From Alphaproteobacteria bacterium MedPE-SWcel (GTDB lineage: Bacteria; Pseudomonadota; Alphaproteobacteria; Rhodobacterales; Rhodobacteraceae), in NCBI GenBank assembly GCA_001874255.1, contig MPDC01000021.1:1-64000 (forward strand): 64,000 nt of DNA, read 5' to 3'. Shown piece by piece: positions 35,982-45,769 of the stretch. Both the position numbers and the translations under genes were made by a program. The notes beneath the pieces are model-generated. The model was not told where the DNA came from. It did not search any database and saw only the letters and a program-made list of their open reading frames with translations. How positions within the stretch are numbered: the stretch's first letter is position 1; each line of letters opens with the position of its first letter.

Positions 35982-36919
35982 TCGACGCAATAGAACTGTT
36001 GCTGAACACAAATCTGTGGGCCGCTGTCCTGCGGATCGCAACGCCGCTGATCTTCGGCGTCCTCGGGGCATTGCTGTGCGAACGCGCAGGCGTGCTGAAC
36101 CTCGGAATTGAGGGGATCATGACCATGGGCGCCATGACCGGATGGCTGACCGTCTTTTTGGGGGGCGACCTCTGGATGGGGCTCATGGTCGCCGCAATCG
36201 CAGGCGGGTTGATCGGGCTGCTGCATGCGGGGCTGACTGTGCCGCTCGGTCTGTCACAGCATGTATCCGGTCTCGGCATTACCTTGTTGGCCTCGGCGGT
36301 GTCCTACTACATCTTCCGGCTGGTTGTGGACGTCGGCAATCTGCCCCCCACAATCGAGCCCTTCCGCGCCGTTGACATTCCCTACCTGTCGGATCTGCCC
36401 GTCATAGGTGCCATATTATTCTCGCAGACAGCCCCGACCTATCTGGCGCTGATGGCCGTCGTGGTGATGGCCTACATTCTGGCGCATACCCCGCTCGGGA
36501 CCGCCATCCGCATGACCGGAGAGAACCCACATGCGGTCGAGGCACAGGGCCTGAACCCCATGCGCATCCGCATCGGCGCGGTCGTTGCCGGATCCGCCCT
36601 GATGGCCGTCGGAGGCGCGTTTCTGACGACCGCGGCCTTCAACAGCTTTTTCCCCGAGATGGTACAGGGGCGCGGATGGATATGCATCGCATTGGTGGTC
36701 TTTGCCTCCTGGAAGCCCGGAAAAGCGCTGGTTGGGGCGCTGCTGTTCGCCTTCTTTGATGCCTATCAACTCCGTCTGCAGACTGTGATCGACGGGGTAC
36801 CATATCAGCTCTTCCTGATGGCACCCTACGTCCTGTCCATCGTCGCCCTGGTCCTGGTCGCGCGCCGGGCGCAGGTTCCGGCCGCCCTCATGGCACCCTA
36901 CAGACGCGGCGAACGATAG
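35978..36919 (+). CDS. BMP-type ABC importer permease 2
   Basis: The second permease (313 residues) has the same fold, with the paired motif VLNLGIEGIMTMGAMTGW. It starts by ATGA overlap with permease 1 and is the last gene of the operon. Together with the BMP protein and the double ATPase it makes a full importer, probably for nucleosides or nucleobases given the deaminase. The 145 bp that follow contain no terminator that I can recognise. Confidence 0.9.
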   Translation: MIDAIELLLNTNLWAAVLRIATPLIFGVLGALLCERAGVLNLGIEGIMTMGAMTGWLTVFLGGDLWMGLMVAAIAGGLIGLLHAGLTVPLGLSQHVSGLGITLLASAVSYYIFRLVVDVGNLPPTIEPFRAVDIPYLSDLPVIGAILFSQTAPTYLALMAVVVMAYILAHTPLGTAIRMTGENPHAVEAQGLNPMRIRIGAVVAGSALMAVGGAFLTTAAFNSFFPEMVQGRGWICIALVVFASWKPGKALVGALLFAFFDAYQLRLQTVIDGVPYQLFLMAPYVLSIVALVLVARRAQVPAALMAPYRRGER

Positions 36920-37064
36920 GGCCTGCGCCGCAGACCCAGGGGCTACCATCAGACGCGTCACAGCGGGAGAGGCCGAGGCCATTTTGCCGGCCATCGGCGC
37001 TTCGGGAGGTGGAACTCCAAATCCTGAATTGCCAAACGCCCAGTTTTTCGGCAGTTTTATTCAG

Positions 37065-38192
37065 ATGGAGACCCTTCAATTCACACACAACACTTTGCTC
37101 GTGGTGATGTCGGGCGTCGTGGCGCTGGCTGCGGGGTTCACCGGTCTGTCCCTGACCCGGAACCTGTCGCAAAAGACCGTGACGCAAAGAAAGTTCTCCG
37201 TGGCTTTGGCAGCAGTGGCCCTGGGCGGGGGTATTTGGTCCATGCATTTCGTGGCAATGCTGGGTCTGCAACTGCCGGTGCAGTTCTTTTATGACGCGGC
37301 CCTCACGCTGATTTCGGCGCTGACGGCGATCCTGATCGTGGGGGCTGCGTTGATCCTGCTTCATTTCACAAAACGGACCCCGCAGATGATCGCGCTGGCC
37401 GGCACCATCGTCGGCGGCGGCGTCCTTGTGATGCACTATATCGGGATGGCCGGGCTTGAACTCTGCCGCGCCATCTACACGCCATTCGGCATAATCATGT
37501 CATCCGGTGTTGCAATCGGCCTGTGCATACTGGCCTTCGGGGTTGCCTACGGCCAACGCACAAACCGGAACATCTTTCTCGGCACATTGTGCTTTGCGAT
37601 CGCCGTCTGCGCGGTTCATTTTCTGGCGATGGCCGGAACCAGCTTTGTATCCGAAGCACCCGTGATGGATTTCGGCCCGAGCATGAGCAATGAGGTGCTG
37701 GCGCTCGGGGTGATCCTGTCGAGCTTTGTCATTTTCGGGGCTTTCCTGTTGGTCAGCATCACCTATCTGGTGCCCGCCTCCACTCCGGCAGAGGATACCC
37801 CCGCCCCTGCGGAGGCAATACGCCCCTCCCACAGCGGCGACTTGCACATCCCCTGCGAACGCGATGGGATCAAGGTTTTCGTCCCCTTCAGTGACGTCGC
37901 AATCGTGCGCGCAGATGGCCATTACACCCAGATCTATACCGAACAGGATCGGCTGTTCTGCGCCTGGCCGATCACCGAGGCGACCAAGCGGCTCTTGCCT
38001 GCCGGATTTCTGCAGACGCATCGCAGCTACCTGATAAACCCGGCGAAGGTGGCCCAGTTCGAGCGGACCAAAGACAAGGGCCGCTGCATCTTTGAGGCGA
38101 CAGGCCTGCCCCCGGCACCGGTCAGCCGTTCAAAGCTGCACGCGATACAAGATGCGTTGACGCTCCCGGTCGGCGCAACTCGTGCAGGATAG
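37065..38192 (+). CDS. MHYT sensor with LytTR DNA-binding domain (CoxC/CoxH-like)
   Basis: The protein (375 residues) has an N-terminal membrane domain with three MHYT-type motifs (MHFVAM, MHYIGM, VHFLAM) in which His and Met residues are thought to hold a metal, possibly copper, that could sense a diatomic gas. The C-terminal part (about 255-370) is a LytTR DNA-binding domain (IVRADGHYTQIYT, then LQTHRSYLINPAKV). The same pairing is found in CoxC and CoxH of the Oligotropha CO dehydrogenase cluster. It lies 111 bp before coxM and most likely controls it. The start is uncertain; I took the ATG at 37065, though no strong binding site precedes it. Confidence 0.85.
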   Translation: METLQFTHNTLLVVMSGVVALAAGFTGLSLTRNLSQKTVTQRKFSVALAAVALGGGIWSMHFVAMLGLQLPVQFFYDAALTLISALTAILIVGAALILLHFTKRTPQMIALAGTIVGGGVLVMHYIGMAGLELCRAIYTPFGIIMSSGVAIGLCILAFGVAYGQRTNRNIFLGTLCFAIAVCAVHFLAMAGTSFVSEAPVMDFGPSMSNEVLALGVILSSFVIFGAFLLVSITYLVPASTPAEDTPAPAEAIRPSHSGDLHIPCERDGIKVFVPFSDVAIVRADGHYTQIYTEQDRLFCAWPITEATKRLLPAGFLQTHRSYLINPAKVAQFERTKDKGRCIFEATGLPPAPVSRSKLHAIQDALTLPVGATRAG

Positions 38193-38214
38193 CGCGCATT
38201 TCGTGCAATATGGC
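38180..38214. promoter_or_regulatory. Direct repeat, likely LytTR operator of the cox operon
   Basis: TCGTGCAGGATAGC (38180-38193) and TCGTGCAATATGGC (38201-38214) match at 12 of 14 positions with a 21-bp period, two helical turns. LytTR regulators typically bind two direct repeats spaced in this way. The repeats straddle the end of the MHYT-LytTR gene and lie 90-124 bp upstream of coxM. Confidence 0.7.
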
Positions 38215-38303
38215 TGTCTTTCACGAGTTTTCTGAAGCCATCGCGGATCTTCGACTGCAACCTACTGGATAGCGAGACAGTGAGCTTCCAGGGAGGAGAG
38301 CCA

Positions 38304-39158
38304 ATGATTCCAGCGGCATTTGAATATTACAGACCAAGCGATTTGGCAGGGGTCATTGAACTCCTTGAAGAACACGGAGACGACGCCCGCGTCATGGCCG
38401 GCGGGCACAGCCTGATCCCGATGATGAAGCTGCGGATGGCAGACGTCCCGCATCTGATTGACCTGCAGGGCATCTCCGGTTTGTCGGATATCACCATTGA
38501 TACGGAGAGCATCCGGATTGGCGCGCTGGTCACGCAGACCAATATCATCTGTCATGAGGATCTGGCGGCAGCGGCGCCCATCCTGCGCGAAACCGCTCTG
38601 CAGATCGCGGATCCCCAGGTCCGCAACATGGGCACAGTCGGCGGCAATGTCGCCAACGGCGATCCCGGCAACGACATGCCGGGCCTGATGCAATGCCTGA
38701 ATGCCAGCTTTACCCTGATCGGTCCCGATGGCGAACGCAATGTCGCCGCACGCGATTTCTATGAGGCGGCCTATATGACCGCCCGCGAAGACGACGAGGT
38801 GCTGACCGCCGTCACGATCCCCTTGCCGGAGGGCGGCTACGCCTATGAAAAGCAAAAGCGCAAAATTGGCGATTATGCCACCGCCGCGGCGGCCGTGCAG
38901 ATTACCAAGATCGGCGAGACTTGTGCCTCCGCATCCATCGCGATGACCAATCTGAGCGACATCCCGGTTTTTTCCGAGGCCGCCAGCACCGCGCTGGTCG
39001 GGACATCTGTCGACGATGCCGCCCTGAAGGCGGCAGTCGGCGCAATGCTGGGCGATATCGACCCGACCGAGGATAACCGCGGTCCCGTCGCGTTCAAAAA
39101 ACACGTGGCCGGCGTCATTCTGCGCCGCGCGATCCTGCGTGCCTGGTCGCGCGCGTGA
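38304..39158 (+). CDS. coxM: CO dehydrogenase medium (FAD) subunit
   Basis: CoxM carries FAD and passes electrons from the iron-sulfur subunit to the respiratory chain. The 284 residues contain both FAD-contact motifs, AGGHSLIP (about 32-39) and [15 protein letters not shown] (about 111-125). GGAGGAG precedes the ATG. It is the first structural gene of the operon; coxS follows after 11 bp. Confidence 0.94.
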   Translation: MIPAAFEYYRPSDLAGVIELLEEHGDDARVMAGGHSLIPMMKLRMADVPHLIDLQGISGLSDITIDTESIRIGALVTQTNIICHEDLAAAAPILRETALQIADPQVRNMGTVGGNVANGDPGNDMPGLMQCLNASFTLIGPDGERNVAARDFYEAAYMTAREDDEVLTAVTIPLPEGGYAYEKQKRKIGDYATAAAAVQITKIGETCASASIAMTNLSDIPVFSEAASTALVGTSVDDAALKAAVGAMLGDIDPTEDNRGPVAFKKHVAGVILRRAILRAWSRA

Positions 39159-39169
39159 GGGAGGGAAAA

Positions 39170-39664
39170 ATGTCCAATAAAATGCACATCAAGCTGAACG
39201 TGAACGGCAAGGCCGAAGAATTCCTGGCCGAACCACGGGAATTGCTGATCTACACCCTGCGCGAGCGTCTCAATATCACCGGCCCGCATATCGGCTGCGA
39301 AACTTCCCATTGCGGGGCCTGCACCGTGACCATCGATGGCAAATCCGTCAAAGCCTGCACCATGTTCGTCGCCCAGGCCAACGGTGCCGAGGTCACCACG
39401 ATCGAGGGCATCGGCGGTCCGGACGACCTGCATCCGCTGCAGACCGCGTTCAAGGAACACCACGGGCTTCAGTGCGGATATTGCACGCCGGGGATGATCA
39501 CCCGCGCGACCAAGCTATTGGAGGATATCCCCAACCCGACCGAAGAGGAAATCCGCTTCGGAATGGCCGGAAACCTGTGCCGCTGCACCGGATATCAGAA
39601 TATTGTGAAATCCATCAAAGCCGCCGCCGCCGAGATGAATGCCGCGAAGGAGGCTGCAGAATGA
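39170..39664 (+). CDS. coxS: CO dehydrogenase small (2Fe-2S) subunit
   Basis: CoxS holds two 2Fe-2S clusters. The N-terminal plant-type cluster uses the cysteines in [11 protein letters not shown] and the later KAC; the C-terminal cluster uses CGYCTPGM and NLCRCTGYQ. The 164 residues are the usual length. The ATG at 39170 is preceded by GGAGGG; the stop overlaps the coxL start by ATGA. Confidence 0.96.
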   Translation: MSNKMHIKLNVNGKAEEFLAEPRELLIYTLRERLNITGPHIGCETSHCGACTVTIDGKSVKACTMFVAQANGAEVTTIEGIGGPDDLHPLQTAFKEHHGLQCGYCTPGMITRATKLLEDIPNPTEEEIRFGMAGNLCRCTGYQNIVKSIKAAAAEMNAAKEAAE

Positions 39665-42078
39665 AGGACGAAGTCGAAAGCCGCGATGATCGCGTCGCCA
39701 ATCTCAAAGGCATGGGATGTTCCCGCAAACGGGTCGAGGACGCTCGGTTCACCCAAGGCAAAGGCAACTATGTCGATGACATCAAACTGGATGGCATGCT
39801 GTTTGGTGATTTTGTCCGCTCCCCCTATGCGCATGCACGTGTGGTCAGCATCAATACCGAAGAGGCGCTGAAGGTTCCGGGTGTTCTGGCAGTGCTGACC
39901 GCGGCCGATCTGGAACCCCTGGGGCTGCACTGGATGCCCACCCTGGCCGGTGACAAACAAATGGTGCTGGCAGATGGCAAGGTTCTGTTCCAGGGTCAGG
40001 AGGTCGCATTTGTCGTGGCCGAAGACCGCTATGCCGCCGCCGATGGGATTGAGTTGGTCGAAGTCGAATATGACGAGCTTCCGGTGATCGTCGATCCGTT
40101 TGAATCGCTGAAATCGGATGTTGTCCTGCGTGAGGATCTCGACCCGAAGGCCGACGGCGCCCATGGGCCCCGCAAGCACCACAATCACATCTTCACCTGG
40201 GATGCCGGCGACAAGGAGCCCACCGAACAGGTGCTAGCCGAGGCCGACGTGGTCGCGACCGAATCCATGTACTACCATCGCACCCACCCCTGCCCGTTGG
40301 AAACCTGTGGCTGTGTCGCCTCGATGGACAAGGTCAATGGCAAGCTGACGCTGTGGGGCACCTTTCAGGCACCGCACGCAATCCGCACCGTGGTCTCGCT
40401 CATCTCCGGTATTGAAGAGCACAACATCCGCGTGATTTCGCCCGATATCGGTGGCGGCTTCGGCAACAAGGTCGGCGCCTACCCGGGCTATGTCTGTTCT
40501 GTCGTGGCCTCCATCGTGACAGGCAAGCCGGTCAAATGGATCGAAGACCGGATGGACAACCTGATGACCACCGCCTTTGCGCGGGATTATCACATGACCG
40601 GCAAGATCGCGGCCACCAAGGACGGCAAGATCACCGGCCTGCACTGCCATGTGACCGCTGACCACGGCGGCTTTGACGCCTGCGCGGACCCGACCAAATT
40701 CCCGGCCGGCTTCATGAATATCTGCACCGGATCCTATGACATCCCGACCGCCTACCTCGAGGTGGACGGCGTCTACACCAACAAGGCCCCCGGCGGTGTC
40801 AGCTATCGCTGTTCCTTCCGCGTGACCGAAGCCGTGTATTTCATCGAGCGGATGATAGAAGTCCTCGCGATCGAGCTGAACATGGATGCGACAGAGCTGC
40901 GCCGGATCAATTTCATCAAGAAGGAGCAGTTCCCCTACAAGGCCGCCCTGGGGTGGGAATACGACAGTGGCGACTATCACACCGCCTGGGACAAAGCCCT
41001 GAAGACAGTCGATTATGAGGGGTTGCGCGCCGAACAGGCCCAACGGGTCGAGGACTTCAAGGCCGGGAAAACCCGCACGTTGATGGGCATCGGTCTGAGC
41101 TTCTTTACCGAGATCGTCGGCGCCGGACCGGTCAAGAACTGCGACATTCTCGGGCTTGGCATGTTTGACAGCTGCGAGATCCGCATCCACCCCACCGGCT
41201 CCGCCATCGCGCGGCTTGGCACTATTTCCCAGGGACAGGGCCACGCGACCACTTTCGCGCAAATCCTGGCCTCGGAAATTGGCCTGCCTGCCGACAGTAT
41301 CACCATCGAGGAAGGCGACACCGATACCGCCCCCTACGGTCTGGGCACCTACGGGTCGCGCTCCACTCCGGTGGCCGGGGCTGCGACCGCGATGGCCGGG
41401 CGCAAGATCCGCGCCAAGGCGCAGATGATCGCGGCCTATCTGCTCGAGGTTCACGACAATGACGTGGAATTCGATGTGGATCGTTTCGTCGTCAAGGGCG
41501 CGCCGGAGCGGTTCAAGACCATGAAGGAGATCGCCTTTGCCGCCTATAATCAGGCCATTCCGGGGATCGAGCCGGGGCTTGAGGCCGTCAGCTACTATGA
41601 CCCGCCGAACATGACCTATCCCTTTGGCGCATATGTCTGTGTGATGGACATCGACGTCGATACCGGCGTGCCGGAAATCCGCCGCTTCTACGCGCTGGAC
41701 GACTGCGGCACGCGGATCAACCCGATGATCATCGAGGGCCAGGTTCACGGCGGTCTGACCGAGGCGCTCGCGGTCGCTTTGGGTCAGGAAATCGCCTATG
41801 ATGACATGGGCAACGTCAAGACCGGAACCCTGATGGACTTCTTCCTGCCGACCGCGTGGGAGGTGCCAAACTACGAGACCGACTTTACCGTCACCCCCAG
41901 CCCGCACCACCCCATCGGGGCCAAGGGCGTCGGCGAAAGCCCCCATGTGGGCGGCGTGCCGTGTTTCTCCAATGCGGTGCAGGATGCGTTCCGCCCCTTT
42001 GGAAACCGTCACACCAACATGCCGCATGACCATTGGCGGATCTGGCAGACGGCCAACAAACTTGGCCTGCACGGATAG
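39661..42078 (+). CDS. coxL: Aerobic CO dehydrogenase large subunit, form I
   Basis: CoxL oxidises CO to CO2 at a molybdenum-copper site with molybdopterin cytosine dinucleotide. The 805 residues contain SYRCSFR at 381-387. The Cys-Ser-Phe-Arg loop with Cys384, the copper ligand, is diagnostic for form I enzymes (canonical AYxCSFR), so this is a true CO dehydrogenase and not a form II relative; the first residue is Ser rather than Ala. The conserved GAKGVGE segment with the base Glu lies near the C-terminus. It is followed by coxD, E, F and G maturation genes. Confidence 0.96.
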   Translation: MKDEVESRDDRVANLKGMGCSRKRVEDARFTQGKGNYVDDIKLDGMLFGDFVRSPYAHARVVSINTEEALKVPGVLAVLTAADLEPLGLHWMPTLAGDKQMVLADGKVLFQGQEVAFVVAEDRYAAADGIELVEVEYDELPVIVDPFESLKSDVVLREDLDPKADGAHGPRKHHNHIFTWDAGDKEPTEQVLAEADVVATESMYYHRTHPCPLETCGCVASMDKVNGKLTLWGTFQAPHAIRTVVSLISGIEEHNIRVISPDIGGGFGNKVGAYPGYVCSVVASIVTGKPVKWIEDRMDNLMTTAFARDYHMTGKIAATKDGKITGLHCHVTADHGGFDACADPTKFPAGFMNICTGSYDIPTAYLEVDGVYTNKAPGGVSYRCSFRVTEAVYFIERMIEVLAIELNMDATELRRINFIKKEQFPYKAALGWEYDSGDYHTAWDKALKTVDYEGLRAEQAQRVEDFKAGKTRTLMGIGLSFFTEIVGAGPVKNCDILGLGMFDSCEIRIHPTGSAIARLGTISQGQGHATTFAQILASEIGLPADSITIEEGDTDTAPYGLGTYGSRSTPVAGAATAMAGRKIRAKAQMIAAYLLEVHDNDVEFDVDRFVVKGAPERFKTMKEIAFAAYNQAIPGIEPGLEAVSYYDPPNMTYPFGAYVCVMDIDVDTGVPEIRRFYALDDCGTRINPMIIEGQVHGGLTEALAVALGQEIAYDDMGNVKTGTLMDFFLPTAWEVPNYETDFTVTPSPHHPIGAKGVGESPHVGGVPCFSNAVQDAFRPFGNRHTNMPHDHWRIWQTANKLGLHG

Positions 42079-42129
42079 AAGAGGACGCAGGGCGGGAGGT
42101 GGTCACTGCCCGCCCCTGCGAGCACACAG

Positions 42130-43005
42130 ATGATCTGGACAGATTTACAAACCGCCCTTGGGCGTCAGGGCTATGTTGCTTCGGACGACCTTGCTGTTGC
42201 GCTCCACCTTGCCTTGTCGCTGGGCCGTCCTCTGTTGCTTGAGGGGGCCGCTGGCGTGGGCAAGACCGAAGTGGCGCGCAGCCTCGCCACCGCGCGCGAT
42301 ACCCGCCTGATCCGGCTACAATGCTACGAGGGGCTGGACGCTGCACAGGCGATCTACGAATGGAACTACCAGCGTCAGCTGCTGTCCATCCGGGCCGCCG
42401 CCGAGGATGGCGAAACCGGCAAGGCGGTCGAAGCGCGGATATTCTCGCGGGATTTTCTGCTGGAACGCCCCTTGCTGGCCGCCATCACTCAGGACAGCCC
42501 CCCCGTTCTGCTGATTGACGAGATCGACAGAGCCGACGAGGAATTCGAGGCCTACCTGCTGGAGATCCTGTCGGACTATCAGGTCTCGATCCCGGAGTTG
42601 GGGACGATCACCGCCACCACCCGTCCGATCGTCATTCTCACCTCCAACGGCACCCGCGACCTGTCCGACGCGCTCCGCCGGCGGTGTCTCTATACCTACG
42701 TGGACTACCCGGACCGCGAAACCGAGCTTGCGATCCTCAAGGCCCGTTGCCCCGACATCGAGGCCCGGCTTGGCGCGCAGATCATCGGCTTTGTGCAGAA
42801 ACTGCGCGCGGAAGATCTGGAGAAAACTCCCGGCGTCGCCGAGACGCTCGATTTCGCCGCAGCCCTGATGGGGCTCGGGATTGCGGATCTGACTACGAAC
42901 CCGACAATGCTGCAGTCGGCGCTGACAACCCTGCTGAAGACCCAGACCGATCAAGCCCAGATTACCCCCGAAGTCGCCGCGCGCATTGCGGGGCGCGCGG
43001 CATGA
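42130..43005 (+). CDS. coxD: CoxD, MoxR-type AAA+ ATPase
   Basis: CoxD is a AAA+ chaperone needed to insert the sulfur and copper of the CO dehydrogenase active site in Oligotropha. The 291 residues show Walker A (EGAAGVGKTE, about 38-47), Walker B (VLLIDEID) and a sensor Asn in LTSNGTRD. It starts 51 bp after coxL and overlaps coxE by ATGA. Confidence 0.93.
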   Translation: MIWTDLQTALGRQGYVASDDLAVALHLALSLGRPLLLEGAAGVGKTEVARSLATARDTRLIRLQCYEGLDAAQAIYEWNYQRQLLSIRAAAEDGETGKAVEARIFSRDFLLERPLLAAITQDSPPVLLIDEIDRADEEFEAYLLEILSDYQVSIPELGTITATTRPIVILTSNGTRDLSDALRRRCLYTYVDYPDRETELAILKARCPDIEARLGAQIIGFVQKLRAEDLEKTPGVAETLDFAAALMGLGIADLTTNPTMLQSALTTLLKTQTDQAQITPEVAARIAGRAA

Positions 43006-44183
43006 GCCGGGTCACCCGCTTTGCCGGGCGCGACCCGGGCCCCACAGCGCGGATTGCGGGGTTCATCGCCCATCTACGCGAGAACGGCCTGCGTCTGGGG
43101 GTCGCAGAGGCCGAGCTTTGTCTTGCCGCCCTGACCGAAGTAAACCCGGTCCAGCCCGCACAGGCCCGCCGCGCCCTGCGGGCCGTCTGTACCGGCTGCA
43201 AGGAAGAGGCCGAGCGGTTCGACGCGCTGTTCGACAGCTATTGGATGGATGCTGGCCGGGTGAAGCAGAAGGTCATCAAAAGCCCCTCCTCCGCCATGAG
43301 CGACGATGTCCACTCGTCCCGCGAAGCCTCCGGTCAGGCAGCCAAATCAGCCGGCGCGGCCACCGCGCCCGATGACGGTCAGGACGAAGCCGACAGCGAC
43401 GGCACCGGCAAGTTGATCGCGACAGAGGTCCGCAATCTGTCCCGCAAGGATCTGCGCGACATGATACGCCCCGACGACATCGCCGAAGCCGAAGCCATTG
43501 CGCGTCGCCTTGGGGTGGCCCTGCGCGACAGGCGGTCGCGCCGCCGGATCGCGGCACGCAAGGGCGACCGGCTGCATTTCCGCAAGACCATTCGCCACAG
43601 TCTGGCGACCGGCGGCGAGCCTGTTCGCCTGCTGCGCAAACGTCGACCGGATCGCAGCCGCAAGATTGTCGCCCTGTGCGATGTCTCCGGATCGATGACG
43701 GTCTATTCACGGGTCTTTCTCGCGTTTCTGGCCGGTCTGATGCGGGCCGACAGCACGGCAGACGCCTATCTCTTTCACACCCGGCTCGTGCGGATCACCG
43801 AGGCCCTGCGCGACAAGGACGCGATGCGCGGGATCGGGCGCATGTCGCTGATGGCGGATGGGTTTGGCGGCGGCTCCCGGATCGGTCCATCGCTTGGATT
43901 GTTCGCCGAGACCTATGCCAGGCGCTTTGTCGACGGGCGCAGCGTTGTCCTGATCCTGTCCGACGGCTATGATACTGCCCCCCCCGAGCTGCTCGGTAGG
44001 GCCTTGGCTCGATTGAAAAAAAGAGGCTGCAAGATCCTCTGGCTCAACCCGCTCAAGGGCTGGCGTGACTACGCTCCGGTGGCCGAAGGCATGGCGGCCG
44101 CGCTGCCCCATCTGGACCTGTTTGCCCCGGCAAACACACTCGCCGACCTTGCCGATCTGGAACAGGAGCTGGCATCCCTATGA
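43002..44183 (+). CDS. coxE: CoxE, von Willebrand A domain protein
   Basis: This 393-residue protein has a C-terminal VWA domain with the metal-ion adhesion motif (DVSGSM, about residue 227) and a basic, Arg-rich middle part. MoxR ATPases and VWA proteins work as pairs, so CoxE is the partner of CoxD in maturing the enzyme. It overlaps coxD and coxF at both ends by ATGA. Confidence 0.92.
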   Translation: MSRVTRFAGRDPGPTARIAGFIAHLRENGLRLGVAEAELCLAALTEVNPVQPAQARRALRAVCTGCKEEAERFDALFDSYWMDAGRVKQKVIKSPSSAMSDDVHSSREASGQAAKSAGAATAPDDGQDEADSDGTGKLIATEVRNLSRKDLRDMIRPDDIAEAEAIARRLGVALRDRRSRRRIAARKGDRLHFRKTIRHSLATGGEPVRLLRKRRPDRSRKIVALCDVSGSMTVYSRVFLAFLAGLMRADSTADAYLFHTRLVRITEALRDKDAMRGIGRMSLMADGFGGGSRIGPSLGLFAETYARRFVDGRSVVLILSDGYDTAPPELLGRALARLKKRGCKILWLNPLKGWRDYAPVAEGMAAALPHLDLFAPANTLADLADLEQELASL

Positions 44184-44971
44184 CCCCGGCCGAGCTTCAA
44201 TCCAGCGACCTTGCACAGGCAGCACAGGAGCTGCGCGCAAAGGACGAACCATTTGCCTTCGCCACCATCGTCCGCACGGCCGGGCCCACGGCGGCCAAAC
44301 CCGGCAGCAAGGCACTGCTGAGCGCGGATGGTACGATCCTCCATGGCTGGCTCGGGGGCGGCTGCACCCGCGGCGCCGTAAAACGCGCAGCGCTTGATGC
44401 CCTGAAATCCGGCACGCCGCAGTTGGTGTCGGTGGCCCCGGAGGATCTGCTGGCGGAAAAAGGTGTCGCGCCCGGCGAGGAAATCGACGGTACGCGTTTC
44501 GCCCGCAATGGCTGCCCGTCGCGCGGCACGGTGGACATATTCATCGAACCCTGCATCCCTGCGCCGCAACTTGTCGTGCTTGGCGCCTCGCCGGTCGCCG
44601 AAGCCCTCAGCCGTCTGGCCCCACAGTTTCACTGGACCACCGGGTCGGTTCTGACCTCCGCGCCCGATGAGGCAGCATCCCGGCAGCAGGTCATCGTGAT
44701 CGCGACACAAGGTCAGGGCGATCTCGAGGCCCTGACCCAAGCCCTGTCGTCACAGGCGATCCATATCGCCTTTGTCGGCAGCCGTCGCAAATTCGCCGCG
44801 CTCGCCGAAAAACTGGCATCCCAAGGCCTGCAAAGGCCTGCGATTGATGCGGTCAAAGCGCCGGCCGGACTGGATATCGGCGCGGTCACGCCCGAGGAGA
44901 TCGCGCTCTCCATCCTGGCAGAGCTGGTCTGCGTGCGGCGCGACAGGGTGAAGCAGCATGACCAAAGCTAG
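44180..44971 (+). CDS. coxF: CoxF, XdhC-family maturation protein
   Basis: The 263-residue product belongs to the XdhC/CoxI family, which binds and sulfurates the molybdenum cofactor before insertion. The N-terminal domain carries GWLGGGCTRGAVKRAA; the C-terminal XdhC domain includes HIAFVGSRRKFAAL and ends with LDIGAVTPEEIALSILAE. It is translationally coupled to coxE, and its last codons overlap the nucleotidyltransferase remnant. Confidence 0.92.
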   Translation: MTPAELQSSDLAQAAQELRAKDEPFAFATIVRTAGPTAAKPGSKALLSADGTILHGWLGGGCTRGAVKRAALDALKSGTPQLVSVAPEDLLAEKGVAPGEEIDGTRFARNGCPSRGTVDIFIEPCIPAPQLVVLGASPVAEALSRLAPQFHWTTGSVLTSAPDEAASRQQVIVIATQGQGDLEALTQALSSQAIHIAFVGSRRKFAALAEKLASQGLQRPAIDAVKAPAGLDIGAVTPEEIALSILAELVCVRRDRVKQHDQS

Positions 44972-45158
44972 CGTCGCCACGATCCGTCCGGCAGCGGGTC
45001 AATCTCCGCGCATGGGGGCGCGGAACAAGCTGCTGTTGACGATCACCAGCATCCCCATGATCCGGATCTGGAGACAGCTCGCAAGATGGCGGCAGAAGAT
45101 GGCCCTGTCTCCCGAACAAGCGGATCAGCTGTCCCGCATAAAATTTCCATGTTGCTAA
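44958..45158 (+). pseudogene. Remnant of a MobA/MocA-like nucleotidyltransferase gene
   Basis: The first 35 codons match the start of molybdopterin nucleotidyltransferases: AAGQSPRMGARNKLLL is the nucleotide-binding motif (family form LAAGxSxRMGxxNKLL), followed by IPMIR. After that the similarity stops and the frame ends after 66 codons, against about 190-200 normally. Such a gene often sits between coxF and coxG. Here most of it seems deleted. Small changes in the motif (Pro in place of Leu before AAG) also suggest decay. It could still be translated as a non-functional peptide. A complete MocA would have to be encoded elsewhere to make the cytosine dinucleotide cofactor of CoxL. Confidence 0.75.
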
Positions 45159-45171
45159 AAGAGGACGCCCA

Positions 45172-45624
45172 ATGGAACTCGCTGACGAAATCATCATCAA
45201 TGCCCCAAAAGACCGCGTGTATGCGGCGCTGAACGACCCCGAAGTTCTGCAAAGATGCATTCCCGGCTGCGAAGAGCTGGTGCAACATTCCGAAACCGAG
45301 CTGGAGGCGAAGGTCGTACTGAAGGTCGGCCCGGTCAAGGCGCGTTTCAGCGGGGATGTGCAACTGGACAAAAGCGGCGCACCGGATGCGTTTTCGCTGA
45401 CCGGTCAGGGCAATGGAGGAACCGCAGGCAATGCCAAGGGCGGAGCCGATGTCACGCTCACCGCGAACGGCGACAGCACGATATTGCGGTATGAGGCAAA
45501 GGCCGCGATCAGTGGAAAACTGGCGCAGCTCGGAAGCCGCCTGATTCAGAGCACGGCCAAGAAACTGGCCGCCAGGTTTTTCAAATCATTTCAGGACATC
45601 ATGGAAGAGGATGCCGTTTCCTGA
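45172..45624 (+). CDS. coxG: CoxG, membrane-recruitment protein of CO dehydrogenase
   Basis: CoxG is a SRPBCC-fold protein that in Oligotropha helps attach CO dehydrogenase to the inner membrane. The 150 residues match the CoxG domain from the start (VYAALNDPEVLQRCIPGCEEL) through the lipid-binding-like fold. The hydrophobic C-terminal extension of longer CoxG proteins is absent, so the protein may be soluble or bind the membrane weakly. It ends the cox operon. Confidence 0.9.
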   Translation: MELADEIIINAPKDRVYAALNDPEVLQRCIPGCEELVQHSETELEAKVVLKVGPVKARFSGDVQLDKSGAPDAFSLTGQGNGGTAGNAKGGADVTLTANGDSTILRYEAKAAISGKLAQLGSRLIQSTAKKLAARFFKSFQDIMEEDAVS

Positions 45625-45666
45625 GCCAATCCCCCACGGCCCAGAGAAGTCCCGCTGATTGGAAAT

Positions 45667-45693
45667 GCGGCCCTGCTGGTCTGGCAGGGCCGC
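45667..45693. terminator. Hairpin between convergent cox and siderophore operons
   Basis: A perfect 10-bp GC-rich stem (GCGGCCCTGC / GCAGGGCCGC) encloses TGGTCTG. There is no T-run on either side, so it may need Rho or act as a bidirectional pause. Confidence 0.6.
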
Positions 45694-45769
45694 GCGATGA
45701 TGCGACGAACGGATGCGGGCGGATGTCGCAAAGGTGGACATCCGGAAGACGCCCCTGCCCTGATCGGCA

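Noticed and set aside
40234-42072. 612-codon minus-strand open frame opposite coxL
   Set aside because: Long only because of third-position GC bias in coxL; the translation matches nothing and coxL is certain.
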